In this document: piece by piece, positions 28,089 through 36,092 of the stretch
Layout: every line of letters starts with the position of its first letter
Position numbering within the stretch: position 1 is the stretch's first letter
Assembly: GCF_015229955.1 (NCBI RefSeq)
Contig: NZ_JAAKYZ010000001.1
Coordinates: 496,001 to 560,000, forward strand
DNA from: Campylobacter concisus
GTDB lineage: Bacteria; Campylobacterota; Campylobacteria; Campylobacterales; Campylobacteraceae
DNA length: 64,000 nucleotides
Reading direction: 5' to 3'
Notes under the pieces: model-generated
Told to the model about the DNA's origin: nothing
The model's database searches: none
Seen by the model: the letters and a program-made list of their open reading frames with translations, nothing else
Translations under genes and position numbers: made by a program

Positions 28089-29012
28089 TTGCAAAGTCCA
28101 CATATCAGTGTTTTACTTGATGAAGTCCTATCTTTTTTTAAAAATTTAAATGGAAATTTTATAGATTGCACGCTTGGATATGCCGGACATTCTAGTGCCA
28201 TTTTGTCTCAAAATAAAAATTTAAATTTAATTGCCTGTGATAGAGATAACGAAGCTATAAATTTTTCACTAAAAAAACTTGAGCCATTTGGTAGTAGAGT
28301 TAAAATTTATAAAAGTAACTTCTCTGAAATGATTAGTAAGCTAAGTCAAGAAGAAATTTTAAATGTTAGAGGAATTTTGGCCGACATCGGTGTTAGCTCG
28401 CTTCAGATAGATAAAGATGATAGAGGCTTTAGTCTTGGCTCAAGTACGCTCGATATGAGAATGGACAAAGAGCGAAATTTTAGCGCATTTGACGTTGTAA
28501 ATGGATACTCTTTTGATGAGTTGGTTAGAATTTTTAGAGATTATGGCGAGCTAAAAAATGCTGCCGGGATTGCAAACAAGATTATAAATGCTAGAAATTT
28601 AGGCAAGATAACGAGTGCAAAAGAGCTTGCAAATTTAATAGGTACAGCCCAGATAAAAGGACGCGGAGTTAGCCCTGCAATACTTGCCTTTCAAGCCATC
28701 AGGATAGAGGTAAATGGTGAGCTAGATGAGCTAACAAATTTACTTGATAGTATAGAAAAATGTGGGTTTAAAGATTGTCTTGTGGCAATTATTACGTTTC
28801 ACTCGCTTGAAGATAGGATCGTAAAAGAGCGCTTTAAAAAATGGGCAAATAGCTGTATCTGCCTACCTGGCGTCTATAGATGTGAATGCGGAAACAATCA
28901 CGAACTAGGAGAAATTTTAACCAAAAAGCCACTAACAGCAAGCCAAAATGAGTTAAAGATAAACTCACGAAGCAAGAGCGCAAAACTGCGGGTTTTTAAG
29001 ATAAAGGGATAA
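28089..29012 (+). CDS. rsmH: 16S rRNA (cytosine-1402 N4)-methyltransferase RsmH
   Basis: RsmH (MraW) methylates C1402 in the ribosomal decoding centre. The 307-residue protein has PHISVLLDEVLSFF at the N-terminus, the SAM-binding region IDCTLGYAGHSSAIL, ADIGVSSLQIDKDDRGFSL, and the C-terminal ITFHSLEDRIVKERFK followed by KPLTAS. The start is TTG at 28089. It is followed after 2 bases by an ftsL-like gene, a remnant of the classical mra/dcw order. Confidence 0.96.
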   Translation: MQSPHISVLLDEVLSFFKNLNGNFIDCTLGYAGHSSAILSQNKNLNLIACDRDNEAINFSLKKLEPFGSRVKIYKSNFSEMISKLSQEEILNVRGILADIGVSSLQIDKDDRGFSLGSSTLDMRMDKERNFSAFDVVNGYSFDELVRIFRDYGELKNAAGIANKIINARNLGKITSAKELANLIGTAQIKGRGVSPAILAFQAIRIEVNGELDELTNLLDSIEKCGFKDCLVAIITFHSLEDRIVKERFKKWANSCICLPGVYRCECGNNHELGEILTKKPLTASQNELKINSRSKSAKLRVFKIKG

Positions 29013-29014
29013 AG

Positions 29015-29308
29015 ATGCAAGAAAAAGAAGAGCTACTAACGCTTCACGACGAGGAGCAAAAACGTGAGGTAAATTTAAGCTTTAAGACATTAGTGATGGT
29101 CTATTTAGCTGTTTTTATAGCTCTAGCTATATTTTTGCCAAAAATTTACATAGCAAATCAGATTTATTATATAAGTAGGGATATAGCCGACATCAGCGGT
29201 AAGCGAGATATGCTTTTAGAGGAAAATAGAGCTCTTAATATAAAGCTCGAAAATTTACGTTATAAAAATCAAATTTTAAATAATATGCAAGAGCGTCAAT
29301 GGAAATAA
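29015..29308 (+). CDS. FtsL-like bitopic membrane protein
   Basis: A 97-residue protein with a short charged cytoplasmic tail, one transmembrane helix (VMVYLAVFIALAIFLPKIYI) and a C-terminal coiled coil (DMLLEENRALNIKLENLRYK). This layout and its position right after rsmH fit the divisome protein FtsL, which works with FtsB and FtsQ. FtsL proteins diverge too much for certainty from sequence alone. Confidence 0.7.
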   Translation: MQEKEELLTLHDEEQKREVNLSFKTLVMVYLAVFIALAIFLPKIYIANQIYYISRDIADISGKRDMLLEENRALNIKLENLRYKNQILNNMQERQWK

Positions 29309-29441
29309 CGAAACATTTAAAGCTTTATTTATTCTCATCTAAATTTTTGCGATTCAATTATATTGGCAAATAATTTAGCCATTTTGTATACGACTGCACA
29401 AAAATAAAATTAACTCAATAAACAAAGCCAAGCTTAACTTG

Positions 29442-29945
29442 CTAATTACTTTCTTTTTGAGAGATTAGCTTTTCATATATATATTGTTCTAAATCTTTTT
29501 TTGATATGTCATTTTTTATAGCAGTATTATAAATTTCTTCGACCTTGCTTGAGTATTTTTCATAGCTAAAATATGGAAAATGCACACTCCAAGCTTTCTT
29601 AATAAGATCGTGACTTATCTCTCTTCTTGCCCAAACTTTAAACATATCAAAGCCAATGAAAACGGCCGAAGTAACGACAGCAGTCGCTATTATCGATATG
29701 TGTGCATCAGTTTTTGCTAAAAAATGATGCGTGATGATTAACAATGGAAATAAAATGACAAAACAGATAAGTGCGTAAATCTGATAGAGCTTGATATGAT
29801 TAAATCTAAAATTTAGCTTTGCTCCATCTATTAGCATACCTTCGTTAAAAAGGGCATTCGCTTCAAGTAGATCCCTGAATAAAACTGGCTGTTTTGAAAC
29901 AAAAAAAACGTTTTTTATGATTCTATCTTTTAAAGTTTCTTGCAT
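29442..29945 (-). CDS. Membrane protein of unknown function
   Basis: I do not recognise this 167-residue protein. It has two transmembrane helices (IYALICFVILFPLLIITH and ISIIATAVVTSAVFIGFDMF) separated by a short loop, with charged cytoplasmic ends: about 50 residues before and 60 after, the latter helical (YSSKVEEIYNTAIKND). It stands alone between an ftsL-like gene that converges on it and a divergent aminotransferase gene. Confidence 0.55.
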   Translation of the reverse strand: MQETLKDRIIKNVFFVSKQPVLFRDLLEANALFNEGMLIDGAKLNFRFNHIKLYQIYALICFVILFPLLIITHHFLAKTDAHISIIATAVVTSAVFIGFDMFKVWARREISHDLIKKAWSVHFPYFSYEKYSSKVEEIYNTAIKNDISKKDLEQYIYEKLISQKESN

Positions 29946-30018
29946 TTTTTATAGACTTTTTACCTTTGAAATTTTGACTCATTATATCTAAGAATCTATA
30001 AATTCAAACAAAATTAGA

Positions 30019-30024
30019 TACAAT
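30019..30024 (+). promoter_or_regulatory. Candidate -10 (TACAAT) for the aminotransferase gene
   Basis: GATACAATTTGCC lies 26 bases before the ATG at 30050, with AAGGAG as ribosome-binding site. Confidence 0.4.
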
Positions 30025-30049
30025 TTGCCCAAAATTTAAGGAGCTAAAA

Positions 30050-30916
30050 ATGGCAGATCAAGCTTTACAAACCGTCTTTTTAAATGGAGAATTTTTGCAA
30101 AAAGACGAGGCAAAAGTTAGTGCTTTTGATAGAGGATTTATATTTGGTGATGGAATTTATGAGGTTGTGCCTGTGATAAATTCACAAATGGTTGATAAAG
30201 ATGGGTTTTGGGCTAGATTTGAAAGAAGCTTAAATGAAATAGATATAAGCTTGCCCTACGAAAAGGAAAAATTTGAGGCAATCTTAAACGAGATAATCGC
30301 AAGAAACGCCTTAAAAGAGGGCGGAATTTACATGCAAGTAACAAGAGGCGTGGCGTTTAGAAATTTCTATTTTATGGAAAATTTAACACCAAGCGTCTTT
30401 ATCTTTTGCTACGAGAGTGAAATTTTAAACAATCCTGCTGCAAAAACTGGCATAAAGGTGGTAAGTGTCGAGGACATCAGGTGGAAGAGGCGCGACATCA
30501 AATCTATCTCTCTTCTAGCTCAGTGCTACGCTAAAAATGAAGCTCACAAAAAAGGCGCAGACGAGGGCTTTATGGTGGAAAATGGCTTTGTCACAGAGGG
30601 CTGTAGCTCAAGTGCTTTTATTATCAAGGATAAAACTTTAATCACGAAACCACTTTCAAATGAAATTTTGCCAGGAATTCGCCGAATGAGACTTTTAAAG
30701 ATCGCTAAAGATATCGGCCTTAAGATAGAGGAGCGAAAATTTAGCATGGATGAAGTTTATGGTGCTGATGAAGTCTTTATCTCGGCTGCTACGCTCATAC
30801 TCTTACCAGTCGTCTATGCTGATGGCAGGGCAATAAATGGCGCAAAAGTAGGAGAAATTTCAAGCAAACTCCGAGAAATTTATGCTGGTGAACTTTTAAA
30901 AGAAGCTGGACTTTGA
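30050..30916 (+). CDS. Class IV PLP aminotransferase (D-amino acid transaminase type)
   Basis: A 288-residue fold-type IV PLP enzyme. FDRGFIFGDGIYEVVPV near residue 27 is the typical N-terminal motif; VEDIRWKRRDIKSISLLAQ places the PLP lysine (K in DIKS) and matches D-amino acid transaminases; VENGFVTEGCSSSAFII binds the phosphate. Such enzymes make D-glutamate or D-alanine for cell walls, or act on branched-chain amino acids. The motif set favours D-amino acid transaminase. Its stop overlaps the DUF523 gene start. Confidence 0.85.
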   Translation: MADQALQTVFLNGEFLQKDEAKVSAFDRGFIFGDGIYEVVPVINSQMVDKDGFWARFERSLNEIDISLPYEKEKFEAILNEIIARNALKEGGIYMQVTRGVAFRNFYFMENLTPSVFIFCYESEILNNPAAKTGIKVVSVEDIRWKRRDIKSISLLAQCYAKNEAHKKGADEGFMVENGFVTEGCSSSAFIIKDKTLITKPLSNEILPGIRRMRLLKIAKDIGLKIEERKFSMDEVYGADEVFISAATLILLPVVYADGRAINGAKVGEISSKLREIYAGELLKEAGL

Positions 30917-31359
30917 GAGAAAAAATCTTAATAAGTGCTTGCCTAGTCGGCATAAATTGTAAATTTAACGGCGAAAATAATCTCTTAAATAAAGATGTTT
31001 TGGATGAAATTTCAAAGAGATATCATCTGCTTTTTGTTTGTCCAGAGGTTTACGGTGGACTTAGCACGCCAAGAGAACCGGCTGAGATGAAAAATGGTGC
31101 GGTTGTTTGTAAATTTTCAGGTAAAGATGTGAGTAAAAATTTTAAAAAAGGAGCAGAAATTTGCCTAAAAATAGCAAAGTTAAATGGCTGCAAAAAGGCT
31201 ATTTTAAAATCAAAAAGTCCAAGCTGCGGAAGTGGGCAAATTTATGACGGAAGCTTTAGTAAGAGACTTATTTTAGGCGATGGCATCACAGCAAAACTGC
31301 TAAAAGAAAATAAAATTTTAGTTTTTAGTGAAGATGAGATAGTGCGGCTTGATGTTTGA
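30913..31359 (+). CDS. DUF523 family cysteine-rich protein
   Basis: A 148-residue cytoplasmic protein with SACLVGINCKFNG, CPEVYGGLSTPREPAEM and ILKSKSPSCGSGQIYDG, the three conserved cysteine-containing blocks of DUF523. The family's function is not established as far as I know; the cysteines suggest metal or Fe-S binding. The start is TTG at 30913, overlapping the aminotransferase stop, so the two are translationally coupled. Confidence 0.85.
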   Translation: MREKILISACLVGINCKFNGENNLLNKDVLDEISKRYHLLFVCPEVYGGLSTPREPAEMKNGAVVCKFSGKDVSKNFKKGAEICLKIAKLNGCKKAILKSKSPSCGSGQIYDGSFSKRLILGDGITAKLLKENKILVFSEDEIVRLDV

Positions 31360-31590
31360 TAAACTAAAAGACAACATTATGCTTGAGGTAATCTTTAAGT
31401 GCGTCGTGGTAAGGTTTTGTAAATGCTCTCAATGATGTAAAAGTGGGTGAGGTTTTAAAGAAAAAACTCAAACGATATAAAAGTAAAAAGAGAATGAGAC
31501 GATGAAGCAAATTTGTAAAAACAATAATGAAAGGATGTTTTACGTTTTTGTTTTAATCGTAGAAGCTATATTTAAAGATAAGGAAAAAAG
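31360..31590. other. Gene-free stretch with possible coding remnants
   Basis: 231 bases between the DUF523 gene and the hydrolase. It contains a frame after a TAA that reads FVNALNDVKVGEVLKKKLK and then a basic tail ending at TGA 31502-31504, and an overlapping frame MFDKLKDNIMLEVIFK in another phase. They look like pieces of one degraded gene joined by a frameshift, but I cannot name it. Confidence 0.25.
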
Positions 31591-33600
31591 TTGAAAAAGG
31601 GTATATTTTTAGCATTTAGCGTTGCTTTGTTTTTGGGATGTTCGCAGACCCAACCAAAGCCAAGTGTGCAAAATTCTTTACCAGATGAAAATGTATATAA
31701 GCCAAATGAACGCATTAGTTTGCTTGATTTTGAAATGAAGCAAGATGCCTCGTCGCTACCGCAAAATATACAAAGTGCAAGCTTTGACCAAGAGGAAATT
31801 TTAAAAAGAAGGTTTAAGGTTTTTACATTAAGGGGCGTAAAATTTAATCCAAACGATGTCTTTTGGGCATTTAATATATATAAGCCAAGCGAAAAGAGAA
31901 AGTATTTTGGCTCAAATTTTAGACAGATACCACAAAGCTGGTTTGACGCACAAAAGGATAATGCAAATTTTTCAGCTCTTTCAAGCATCTCTGCTTATGC
32001 TCTAACTTCGGCAAACACAGCTTTAAGAAATTTTCCAACCGATGAGCCGATATTTTTAAATCCGCAAACTCCAGGAGAGGGCTATCCGTTTGATTATCTA
32101 CAAGAATCAACCCTAAGCATCGCTCATCCACTTTTTATCTCACATCTTTCTAAAGATAGGGCATGGGCGTTTGTTAGTGATGATGCGGTTTGGGGCTGGG
32201 TAAAGGTCGAGGATATAAAATTTATAAGCGACGATGAGGCAAATGCCTATCAAAAGTCAAGTTTTGTGACTATAAAAACGGACAAGATGCCAGTTTATGA
32301 TAAGGCTGGAAATTTCTTGTTTTATTCAAGAGTTGGAGCGATACTGCCTGTTTTGGCTCAGGATAGTAAAAACTACTACGGAAAAATTTATGTAAGAAAT
32401 CTCTTGAGAGAATTTGTGTTGCCAAAGTCTGTTGGCGCTCTTTTTCCTCTTAAATTTAATGACTCAAATCTAAAAACAATTATTAGCTCCCTTCTTACTC
32501 AGCCTTATGGCTGGGGCGGGGTCGATAAGCTAAGGGATTGCTCACTTTTTACTAAAGATTTGTTAGCAAGCTTTGGCGTGTGGCTGCCTAGAAACTCAAG
32601 GGCTCAAGCAAATATGGGACAAAAATTTGATCTAAAAGGACTTAGTAACGCTGCTAAGACAAAAGAGATAAAAGAAAAAGGTGTGCCATATCTTACGCTT
32701 GTGCATCTGCCAGGACATATCATGCTTTACGCTGGATACAAGGGCGATGATATCTACGTGGTACATGATGCTTGGGGACTAAAAACCGAAAATAACGGCA
32801 GGGCATTAATCGGTGCTACGGCAGTAACTACGTTAAACATCGGACAAAATAGAAGCGATATACAAAACTCAAATTTGCTCATTTCAAAGGTTGATTCTAT
32901 AAATGTGATAAAGCCCGAAAATGTAATAAGCGATAAAGCTAGAAAAATTTCAGCTTTACAAAGGGCTTATGATGTTAAGGTCGAGGATAATTTGGTCAAA
33001 TTTGGTGATGGAACAATATTTGTCTATGATGACTTTAAACAAAAAGATGATGAGTGTAGTATCGGTGCTGATATAGAGGATATGAATGCGCTTGATTACG
33101 CTGCATTTTCGCCGCTTAGCACCGCACTAAGCGATGCTGGCAGATGCAGAAATTATGAGTTTTTAGGCAAAATTTATGGCTCAAGCGAGAGCGAGGTAAA
33201 AGCAAATTTGGTAGATGTCGTTTGGCTAAAAGATAGCCTTGCGCTAAAACTACCATTTAACTCTAAAAATGGAGCTGCAGCCGCTTTACAAGATGTAAGT
33301 AATGAGCTAAATGAGATGGTAAAACATGATATGAGTTTGCTTGAGTATTTAAAAGATCCAGGTGGGACATTTAAGTGGCGAGTTATTGCTGGTACAAACC
33401 GCTTGAGTGCGCACAGCTACGGCATCGCGATCGATATAAATGTGAAAAAGAGCCACTACTGGCAGTGGAGCAAGGGCTATCAAAATCTCATTCCTGAAAA
33501 GATAGTGCGTGTTTTTGAAAAACATAAATTTATCTGGGGTGGACGCTGGAAGCACTTTGATACGATGCACTTTGAGTATCGCCCAGAGATGTTTGAGTAG
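31591..33600 (+). CDS. Lipoprotein peptidoglycan hydrolase: SH3-NlpC/P60 plus M15 carboxypeptidase-like domain
   Basis: A 669-residue envelope enzyme. A lipoprotein signal with lipobox LFLGC is followed by SH3-like domains (about residues 130-280, for example SDDAVWGWVKVEDIKF), an NlpC/P60 domain (YGWGGVDKLRDCSLFTKDLL with the catalytic cysteine near residue 315, and HLPGHIMLYAG with the histidine), and a C-terminal M15/VanY-like zinc peptidase region (TNRLSAHSYGIAIDIN; HFDTMHFEYRP). One chain could thus cut both stem-peptide and terminal D-Ala-type bonds. The start is TTG at 31591 after AAGGA. The helicase gene begins right at its stop. Confidence 0.85.
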   Translation: MKKGIFLAFSVALFLGCSQTQPKPSVQNSLPDENVYKPNERISLLDFEMKQDASSLPQNIQSASFDQEEILKRRFKVFTLRGVKFNPNDVFWAFNIYKPSEKRKYFGSNFRQIPQSWFDAQKDNANFSALSSISAYALTSANTALRNFPTDEPIFLNPQTPGEGYPFDYLQESTLSIAHPLFISHLSKDRAWAFVSDDAVWGWVKVEDIKFISDDEANAYQKSSFVTIKTDKMPVYDKAGNFLFYSRVGAILPVLAQDSKNYYGKIYVRNLLREFVLPKSVGALFPLKFNDSNLKTIISSLLTQPYGWGGVDKLRDCSLFTKDLLASFGVWLPRNSRAQANMGQKFDLKGLSNAAKTKEIKEKGVPYLTLVHLPGHIMLYAGYKGDDIYVVHDAWGLKTENNGRALIGATAVTTLNIGQNRSDIQNSNLLISKVDSINVIKPENVISDKARKISALQRAYDVKVEDNLVKFGDGTIFVYDDFKQKDDECSIGADIEDMNALDYAAFSPLSTALSDAGRCRNYEFLGKIYGSSESEVKANLVDVVWLKDSLALKLPFNSKNGAAAALQDVSNELNEMVKHDMSLLEYLKDPGGTFKWRVIAGTNRLSAHSYGIAIDINVKKSHYWQWSKGYQNLIPEKIVRVFEKHKFIWGGRWKHFDTMHFEYRPEMFE

Positions 33601-34920
33601 ATGAAAGAGCAAATTTTAGAAATTTTATCTCGCTCAAACGTCTTTTTAACAGGTGGCGGAGGTGTTGGCAAGAGCTATCTAACGGCCTCCATCATCATAC
33701 ACTACAAAGAAAATTTTAAAAACGTCATAATCCTTGGCTCAACTGGCATAAGTGCCGTTAGCCTTGGAGGAGTTAGCTTGCATAGCTTTTTTAAATTTGG
33801 CTACTGCAAGGACTATGAGGAGCTAAGGCGCTTTGACTATCATCAAAAAGACAAACTAAGCAAGCTAAGAAATATGCTAGATGCATGTGATCTGCTTGTA
33901 ATTGATGAAATTTCAATGGTGAGCTCAGATTTAATGGAGATGATAAGATACCGACTACTTACTTCCAAATTTAAAGGTAGGGTGCTTATAGTGGGCGATT
34001 TTTATCAGCTTCCGCCAGTGCAAAAGGAGCAAAACGAAAATAGGCTTTTTAATTTTTTATACGCTTTTAACTCCAGTGCGTGGGAGGATATGAAATTTAC
34101 AAATGTTGAGCTACTAGTCTCAAAACGCACAAATGATCTTAAATTTTATGAGATTCTCTCTCGTCTTAGAGTTGGTGAGTTAGATGATGAAATAATGAGC
34201 TATATAGAGAGTTTAAGAGTGACCAAGATAGAGCCAGATGATGATACGAGTGTGCTTTTTGGCAGAAATGCCGAGGCTGAAATGCTAAATCAAAAAAGGC
34301 TTTCAGAACTTAGCACGCCACTTGAAATTTCAAACTCAGATGTGAGCATTTTGGATGAAAATTTAGATAAAAAAGAGTTTGAAAAATGGGCAAATACGCT
34401 AAATATCTCAAGGGATTTGGAGATGAAGATAGGCGCTAAGATCATCTTTACGTCAAATAAATGGGGTGAGTACTATAACGGCGAGCAAGGCAAGATCATG
34501 CAAATCTTAAAAGAAAACGGAGTCATTTCAAGCGTGATCGTGAAAAAAGATAGCGGTGAAATTTGCGAGATAGAAAAAGCTGCTTATATATTTAGTTCGT
34601 TAAATTTAAACGAAGATGAGATCGAAGAAAATGTGCAGGCATCGCTTTATCAGTTTCCATTTAAACTTGCTTACGCTCTAACTATCCACAAATCTCAAGG
34701 AATGAGCATAAACTCGCTCATTTGTAATATCAACCACATTTTTGCCAAAGGACAACTCTACGTCGCACTTTCTCGTGCAGTAAGTCCTAAAAATTTAAAA
34801 CTTTTTTATGATAAAAAAAGTGATTTTAGGCAGCATTTAAGAAAAGTGGTTAAAATTGACGACGAAGTTAAGAAATTTTACCAAGAAAACGTATTTTTGC
34901 ATATTAAGGAGAATTTATGA
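33601..34920 (+). CDS. Pif1/RecD-like superfamily 1 DNA helicase
   Basis: A 439-residue ATP-dependent helicase. Walker A GGGGVGKSYL (about residues 18-27), Walker B LLVIDEISMVSSDLMEMI, motif III VLIVGDFYQLPPVQ, and the C-terminal ALTIHKSQGMSINSLICN and YVALSRAVSPKNL motifs are all present. These fit Pif1-type 5'-3' helicases, which clear structured DNA or help recombination. The ATG abuts the preceding stop, and the gene overlaps its successor by 4 bases, so it is embedded in an envelope-gene operon. Confidence 0.9.
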   Translation: MKEQILEILSRSNVFLTGGGGVGKSYLTASIIIHYKENFKNVIILGSTGISAVSLGGVSLHSFFKFGYCKDYEELRRFDYHQKDKLSKLRNMLDACDLLVIDEISMVSSDLMEMIRYRLLTSKFKGRVLIVGDFYQLPPVQKEQNENRLFNFLYAFNSSAWEDMKFTNVELLVSKRTNDLKFYEILSRLRVGELDDEIMSYIESLRVTKIEPDDDTSVLFGRNAEAEMLNQKRLSELSTPLEISNSDVSILDENLDKKEFEKWANTLNISRDLEMKIGAKIIFTSNKWGEYYNGEQGKIMQILKENGVISSVIVKKDSGEICEIEKAAYIFSSLNLNEDEIEENVQASLYQFPFKLAYALTIHKSQGMSINSLICNINHIFAKGQLYVALSRAVSPKNLKLFYDKKSDFRQHLRKVVKIDDEVKKFYQENVFLHIKENL

Positions 34921-35456
34921 AAAAGCTATTTTTAAGCCTTGCTTTTTGTATTTTTGCATTTGCAGACGTGCTAAAAGTAAGAGATTTTCAAACAGATATT
35001 TATTCAAAAGCTGGACAAAATTTAACAAAAAAGATAAATATGAATCTTGAAGTTGTTGGACGTGATGTTGAAGAAAATGAAGCGTATGTACTTGATGCTT
35101 TAAACATAATAGTTGGTAGCTTTTACGTGGAAGATATTTTAACCTCAATGGGAAAAGAGAAATTTAAAGAGCTTTTCATAAAATACGCAGCCAAAAAGCA
35201 CTCTCTTGATATCGATGATGTGCTTATCTTAAATATAAAAGTGATAAATAATCTTGAGCTAAGCGAGATCATAAAAGCAATAAAAAGCCAAAATTTATGC
35301 TCCGATCCAAGTGTAAATGAAGAAATTGTAACAAAACCAGAAAAGAAGAAAAAGGGCAATGAGATCATCATCTCACCAGACCCAAATGATGTAGTTCAAA
35401 AGCCTATCGATCTAAATAACGTTCAAGAATTTGGAAAAGATTTTGGAGAGAAGTGA
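34917..35456 (+). CDS. Exported protein of unknown function
   Basis: A 179-residue protein with an N-terminal signal peptide (MKKLFLSLAFCIFAFAD). The mature part begins with beta-rich sequence (NLEVVGRDVEENEAYVLDAL), continues as helical segments, and ends with a lysine-rich tail (KPEKKKKGNEIII) and an acidic C-terminus. No family is recognised. It overlaps the helicase gene by 4 bases. A perfect 15-bp hairpin at its stop separates it from convergent lolA. Confidence 0.55.
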   Translation: MKKLFLSLAFCIFAFADVLKVRDFQTDIYSKAGQNLTKKINMNLEVVGRDVEENEAYVLDALNIIVGSFYVEDILTSMGKEKFKELFIKYAAKKHSLDIDDVLILNIKVINNLELSEIIKAIKSQNLCSDPSVNEEIVTKPEKKKKGNEIIISPDPNDVVQKPIDLNNVQEFGKDFGEK

Positions 35457-35487
35457 ATAAATTTGGCTAAAGTTAGCCAAATTTATT
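35456..35487. terminator. Bidirectional terminator at the 34917 gene/lolA junction
   Basis: AATAAATTTGGCTAA pairs perfectly with TTAGCCAAATTTATT over 15 bp with a 2-base gap at the apex. It spans both convergent stop codons. Confidence 0.7.
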
Positions 35488-35995
35488 GATTTACAATGTC
35501 ATAACCTTGAGGAATGACAGGAGTTAGCGTCTCTTGTGGTATGAGTGCGTCTTTTACTGGGTTGCTTAAGGTTATTTTTATTTTATTTGAAAGTTTATCT
35601 TTATAGTCAATCGTCGTTGGAAGAGTGTTTTTAATGGTTATAAAGTACTCAACTCCGTCATATATCGCCTTATAAAGTGTCGGCTGAATTTGCTCTGCGT
35701 GAGCTAAAATTTGCGTCAAATTTGGCGTATCATCAAGCTTTGAAATGATGGCTTGCTCAAGCTCGTCTTCAATCACGATCACACGCTCTTTGTTAAAATA
35801 AATTCTCTTTGGTGTTGGACTTTCATATATCCAAAGTGCAGTATTGTCGTTTTTTGCGTAAAATCTACCCTTGTAATTTATACTTTTGCCTTCGCTAAAA
35901 ACAGTTTGCGTAAAGTCACTTTGAAGGCTTTTGAAATTTAAGCCAGCACCAAATGAGCAAACTGCGACGAGAGATGCAACTAGAAATTTTTTCAT
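35483..35995 (-). CDS. lolA: Outer-membrane lipoprotein carrier protein LolA
   Basis: A 170-residue periplasmic chaperone with a signal peptide (MKKFLVASLVAVCSFGAG). The mature sequence carries the LolA pattern FKSLQSDFTQTVFSEGKSIN and YKGRFYAKNDNTALWIYESP, then the fold that shields lipoprotein acyl chains. It carries lipoproteins from the LolCDE complex to the outer membrane. It is divergent from secA; a TAGAAT -10-like element (minus strand, 36016-36021) lies between them. Confidence 0.92.
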   Translation of the reverse strand: MKKFLVASLVAVCSFGAGLNFKSLQSDFTQTVFSEGKSINYKGRFYAKNDNTALWIYESPTPKRIYFNKERVIVIEDELEQAIISKLDDTPNLTQILAHAEQIQPTLYKAIYDGVEYFITIKNTLPTTIDYKDKLSNKIKITLSNPVKDALIPQETLTPVIPQGYDIVNQ

Positions 35996-36055
35996 TTTTT
36001 ATCCTTTTTTGGCGTATTCTAGCCCAGTTTAATTAAATAAATAGTTAAACTATGC

Positions 36056-36061
36056 TAAGAT
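36056..36061 (+). promoter_or_regulatory. Extended -10 (TGCTAAGAT) for secA
   Basis: TATGCTAAGATCC holds a TG-extended -10 hexamer TAAGAT 31 bases before the secA ATG. Confidence 0.4.
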
Positions 36062-36092
36062 CCAAAGTTTAAAAATTTAGGAAGGTAAAGTA

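Noticed and set aside
29299-29373. A 24-codon frame overlapping the end of the ftsL-like gene (MEITKHLKLYLFSSKF)
   Set aside because: No ribosome-binding site of its own is visible, no family is recognised and the composition looks like random AT-rich spacer.
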